Source: Micavibrio aeruginosavorus (GTDB lineage: Bacteria; Pseudomonadota; Alphaproteobacteria; Micavibrionales; Micavibrionaceae). From it: a stretch of 8,907 bases of DNA. The stretch is taken from positions 1-8,907 of the forward strand of contig QFOT01000087.1 in the NCBI GenBank assembly GCA_003241285.1, in the 5' to 3' direction. How positions within the stretch are numbered: position 1 is the stretch's first letter; the number at the start of each line of letters is the position of its first letter. The position numbers and the translations under genes were made by a program. Below the pieces are notes generated by a model. That model was not told the DNA's origin. It made no database searches and saw only the letters and a list, made by a program, of their open reading frames with translations. This document shows positions 6,363-8,907 of this stretch, one piece after another.

Positions 6363-8240
6363 TTATTCTGCCGGTTCCTGTCCGTACATCTGATCAAGTA
6401 AAGCTTTGTTAATCTCGACCTTATTGCTGCGCTCTATATGATTTATAAATGACACGAAACGCTCTTCTTGCAAATCGAGTGACAGATTTTTTTCGATATC
6501 GTTCAACTCGGTTTTCGATGGCGATTTTTTGGGCAGCGATACTTTTTTAATTGTTACTATCTGGATAGATTCAATATCCGGGATCGCAACCGCTTTTGTC
6601 GTATCTGTCGCCATGATTTGTGCAACGCCCTGAGAATTCAGGCCCGCAGGAGCTTTTGACCCCCGCACGACTTTCGCCTTTTTAACAGGAGTTTTGTTTT
6701 CGGCAGCGATTTTCTCAAGTGTCGTTTTGCCAGAATCGATATCCGTCGTAACTTCAAGCGATCTGACGAGAAGCTTTCTTCTCTTTTCCAGAGCGCTCCA
6801 TTTCGCTATAACTTCATCTTTAACGTCGGCGAGGTTTTTAGCCCTGGCTTCTTTAACTCCATTTACGTGAACGGTAATCATTTTGCCGCCTGAAATTTCA
6901 CTTAGAGGCGAGGATTCACCTGCGTTGGTGGTAAAAGCCGCCTGAATTATTTTTCCTTCATCTGCGCTGTAGGATTTTAGGGCGGCTATTTTTACATCCG
7001 TCGCACTTAGATTTTCCAGTTTGATAATATTTAGCTTGAATTCATCTTTCAGGCTATCAGGGCTTTCTCCCTCGGCAAGGCGGTCCTCTATTTTATTCGT
7101 AACTTCAAAAGCTGCATCGCTGCTGGCTGTATCGCTAAGTTCTTTTTTGATCTGAGTTTTGACGTCATCAAGTGGTTTAACTGCCGCCTCCTGCTCGGAT
7201 TGAATATAGGCGACGTGGAAACCAAGCGGCGTTTCTACAGGTCCGGCAAAGCTTTTTACTGGGGCAGTAAAGGCAGGCCCGGCGAGCTGAGATGGTAAGG
7301 CTTTTTCTTCAAATTTAGACGGTTTGTTATAGGCGGTATCTTTCCCAGTTACCTTTTTAACTGCGCCTTTTAAATCTTTTGAGCCTTGCGCCTCTTTCAA
7401 AACGTCATTCGCTTCTTTTTCAGTTCTGAGAACGGCTTGCTCGATTGTTCGTGTCGCTTCCGTTTTAAAATCATCCTGATGGCTGTCATAGAATTCTTTG
7501 ACTTGCGCATCTGTTACTTCCTGTTTTGTTGAAAGTCTTGCCGTATCCAGAACGCCGATTGTTACATTGCGTGTTTCGGGTATCGCATATTCGCTTTTGA
7601 TGGTGTCATAGAATTTAGCCAATTGTTCTTCGGTCGGTTTATCCAGCTTAACGGAAGTTGCGGGCAGGGAAACATATTCTATATCGCGTTCTTCCAGATT
7701 CCATTGATAAAAAGCCTCGGCCATTGCTTGCGGAACATAAACCCCGCCGCCAATAGTCTGGCGCAATAGGCCTGTTGAGATATCGTTGCGGACGGATTCA
7801 ACCAGCATTTTTTCACTCATGCCTTGTGATTGTAGTAGTCCGGCAAGAGCCTGTTTTACATCCCCTTTAGGACCTGCAAGGGGAAGCAGGGCTTTGTGCA
7901 GTTCATTGGCAACGGTTTTATCACTGGCGATGATGCCATAATCGAAAGCAGCCTTGCGGAGCAGGCGGCTCATGATCTCGTTTTGCAGGATGCGGTCGAC
8001 GAGGCCCATTCTGTAAGCTTCCGTTGCTGGAATGTTTTGCGCCTGAAGCTGGGTGCGGACAAGTCGGTCGAATTCAACTGATTTAATAGGCCGACCGTCA
8101 ATTTTGGCGACATCCGTTGATCCAACGCCGTCACGGAAAGTACCGGCACCATCACTCAGGACAAGGCCAACGCCACCCAGCACCAATACTCCCAAAAAGA
8201 GTCCTGAAAAAACACCGGTACGCATCTTGCTTAAAATCAT
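6363..8240 (-). CDS. ppiD: PpiD/SurA-type periplasmic peptidyl-prolyl isomerase (parvulin fold)
   Basis: PpiD-like proteins are anchored in the inner membrane and help newly exported proteins fold near the Sec translocon. The 625-residue protein has a short positive N-terminus, one hydrophobic helix at about 9-29 and no signal-peptidase site, so a type II membrane anchor is expected. A SurA_N/PpiD N-terminal helical domain follows (about 40-190). A parvulin-like rotamase segment lies at about 245-370 and ends in the typical PVETPLGFHVAYI (334-346). The rest is a charged Lys/Glu-rich chaperone-like region. Isomerase activity of such domains is often weak or absent, so a chaperone role is likelier. 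An in-frame stop at 8256-8258 limits the start. The ATG at 8240 has AAGAGG (8247-8252) six bases upstream. It heads the ppiD-trpEGDC run, an arrangement known from other Alphaproteobacteria, and diverges from tpiA. Confidence 0.9.
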   Translation of the reverse strand: MILSKMRTGVFSGLFLGVLVLGGVGLVLSDGAGTFRDGVGSTDVAKIDGRPIKSVEFDRLVRTQLQAQNIPATEAYRMGLVDRILQNEIMSRLLRKAAFDYGIIASDKTVANELHKALLPLAGPKGDVKQALAGLLQSQGMSEKMLVESVRNDISTGLLRQTIGGGVYVPQAMAEAFYQWNLEERDIEYVSLPATSVKLDKPTEEQLAKFYDTIKSEYAIPETRNVTIGVLDTARLSTKQEVTDAQVKEFYDSHQDDFKTEATRTIEQAVLRTEKEANDVLKEAQGSKDLKGAVKKVTGKDTAYNKPSKFEEKALPSQLAGPAFTAPVKSFAGPVETPLGFHVAYIQSEQEAAVKPLDDVKTQIKKELSDTASSDAAFEVTNKIEDRLAEGESPDSLKDEFKLNIIKLENLSATDVKIAALKSYSADEGKIIQAAFTTNAGESSPLSEISGGKMITVHVNGVKEARAKNLADVKDEVIAKWSALEKRRKLLVRSLEVTTDIDSGKTTLEKIAAENKTPVKKAKVVRGSKAPAGLNSQGVAQIMATDTTKAVAIPDIESIQIVTIKKVSLPKKSPSKTELNDIEKNLSLDLQEERFVSFINHIERSNKVEINKALLDQMYGQEPAE

Positions 8241-8249
8241 CGATAACCT

Positions 8250-8266
8250 CTTGTATTAATTACAAG
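8250..8266. repeat. perfect inverted repeat between ppiD and tpiA
   Basis: CTTGTATTAATTACAAG has perfect 6-base arms, CTTGTA and TACAAG, around a 5-base spacer. It sits 10 bases before the ppiD ATG and overlaps the ppiD ribosome site at one end. It also covers the region where a tpiA -35 would lie. It could be an operator for a dimeric regulator or a small hairpin in the ppiD leader. The arms are AT-rich and short, so chance is not excluded. Confidence 0.45.
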
Positions 8267-8277
8267 GCGACTATATT
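8250..8277 (+). promoter_or_regulatory. candidate tpiA promoter
   Basis: TATATT (8272-8277) matches five of six bases of a -10 element. Upstream at 16 bases is only a weak -35 (CTTGTA, 8250-8255), which is the left arm of the inverted repeat. A start near 8284 would give a leader of about 32 bases before the tpiA ATG. Found by eye; the weak -35 keeps confidence low. Confidence 0.35.
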
Positions 8278-8299
8278 CAGAACTTATCAATCAAATCAA
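8270..8299 (-). promoter_or_regulatory. candidate ppiD-trp operon promoter
   Basis: On the minus strand TTGATT (8294-8299) is followed after 18 bases by TATAGT (8270-8275, five of six -10 matches). Its -10 would share bases with the candidate tpiA -10 on the other strand, so the two could not be occupied together. A start near 8263 would leave a leader of about 23 bases containing most of the inverted repeat's right-hand half. The assignment is tentative. Confidence 0.35.
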
Positions 8300-8315
8300 T
8301 TAGAAAGCCGGATTT

Positions 8316-8907
8316 ATGAAGAAGCTTATTGCTGGAAATTGGAAAATGAACGGTTCGGTTTCCGAAGCCGCTTCCCTTGCGAAATCAATTACGGCACTGG
8401 ACGGTGTCGACATTTGCCTATGTCCGCCATTTCTTCATATGCAGACAGTGAAAGAAAATATTCAAAAAGGCGTATTTCTAGGCGCGCAGAATTCTTCTCA
8501 ATTCAAAAACGGCGCCTATACTGGCGATATATCCGCCGCCATGGCCAAAGATATCGGGGCCGAGTACGTGATTCTAGGCCACTCAGAACGCCGCCAGTTT
8601 TTTGGCGCAACCGATAAGATCATTTCAGATCAGGCCGTTCTGGCCCATGCGGAAGGCCTGATAACTATCATTTGTGTAGGGGAAACTGAAGTCGAGCGCG
8701 AGCAGGGGAATGCAGAAAATGTCGTAAAATCCCAGCTTTTGGGATCTTTGCCGGACTGCGCGACGGCTGAAAACACTGTAATTGCCTATGAACCTGTCTG
8801 GGCGATAGGTACCGGAAAAACGGCAAGTGTCGACGACGTCAAATCCATGCACTTCTTTATACGTAATGTTTTAAAGGAAAGACTGGACAAATTAGCAGCG
8901 ATCCGTA
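8316..8907 (+). CDS. tpiA: triosephosphate isomerase, 3'-truncated
   Basis: TpiA interconverts dihydroxyacetone phosphate and glyceraldehyde 3-phosphate in glycolysis and gluconeogenesis. The 197 codons present, of about 250 in the family, start with MKKLIAGNWKMNG, which holds the active-site Asn8 and Lys10. They continue with GAYTGDISA (66-74), the electrophile His89 in GHSERR, CVGET (120-124) and the general base Glu159 in YEPVWAIGTGKTA, whose following residues form the mobile loop 6. All catalytic residues are intact; the frame runs off the right edge. An in-frame TAG at 8301-8303 fixes the ATG at 8316 as the only plausible start. AGAAAG at 8302-8307 may be the ribosome site, eight bases away. 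It diverges from ppiD across 75 bases. Confidence 0.97.
   Translation, partial: MKKLIAGNWKMNGSVSEAASLAKSITALDGVDICLCPPFLHMQTVKENIQKGVFLGAQNSSQFKNGAYTGDISAAMAKDIGAEYVILGHSERRQFFGATDKIISDQAVLAHAEGLITIICVGETEVEREQGNAENVVKSQLLGSLPDCATAENTVIAYEPVWAIGTGKTASVDDVKSMHFFIRNVLKERLDKLAAIR

Noticed and set aside
7423..7433. Perfect palindrome GTTCTGAGAAC as a possible second LexA site
   Set aside because: It lies deep within ppiD coding sequence, the spacing and orientation do not fit the GTTC-N7-GTTC direct repeat, and short palindromes arise by chance.
8117..8617. 166-codon plus-strand open frame across the ppiD start and the first half of tpiA
   Set aside because: It overlaps two well-supported genes, ppiD and tpiA, in other frames and its translation has no recognisable domain; it is a shadow frame.
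1..8907. A mobile element, defence system, CRISPR array or RNA gene
   Set aside because: Every region is accounted for by housekeeping genes with gaps under about 80 bases; no transposase, integrase, direct-repeat array or tRNA-like structure was seen by eye.

Overview
The window looks like a chromosomal housekeeping segment from an alphaproteobacterium of moderate GC content. Three things point there. The gene order tpiA / ppiD-trpE-trpG-trpD-trpC / lexA / comEC is a familiar alphaproteobacterial arrangement. The lexA promoter carries a perfect GTTC-N7-GTTC operator, the SOS box of that class, and not the CTG-N10-CAG box of Gammaproteobacteria. The ComEC protein is of the form that lacks a metallo-beta-lactamase domain. 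The order or genus cannot be fixed from this sequence.

Layout from left to right. A 5'-truncated comEC (DNA uptake channel) runs on the plus strand from the window edge to 1867. Its last 104 bases lie antisense to the 3' end of lexA, which runs on the minus strand (2432 to 1764). A 57-base gap holding the lexA promoter and SOS box separates lexA from the tryptophan genes. These form a tightly packed minus-strand cluster transcribed right to left: trpE (6359 to 4851), trpG, trpD and trpC (ending at 2490), each overlapping the next by 1 to 4 bases. Three bases upstream of trpE ends ppiD (8240 to 6363), a membrane-anchored periplasmic folding factor. A 75-base divergent intergenic region follows, with a perfect inverted repeat and candidate promoters for both sides. 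A 3'-truncated tpiA (triosephosphate isomerase) then runs on the plus strand off the right edge.

Functionally, TrpE and TrpG form anthranilate synthase, TrpD adds the phosphoribosyl group and TrpC closes the indole ring. The first committed steps of tryptophan synthesis are therefore together here, while trpF, trpB and trpA are not in the window. Because ppiD and trpE are only three bases apart there is no room for a trp leader or attenuator directly before trpE, so trp expression probably depends on a promoter upstream of or within ppiD. LexA should repress itself through the operator that covers its -10 region.

No stretch longer than about 80 bases is without a gene. I saw no tRNA, rRNA, CRISPR, insertion sequence or phage gene. 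I do not see a new biological system here. The points most worth a second look are the comEC/lexA 3' overlap, the direct trpC-lexA junction (related genomes often carry moaC and moeA there), and the small divergent ppiD/tpiA control region.
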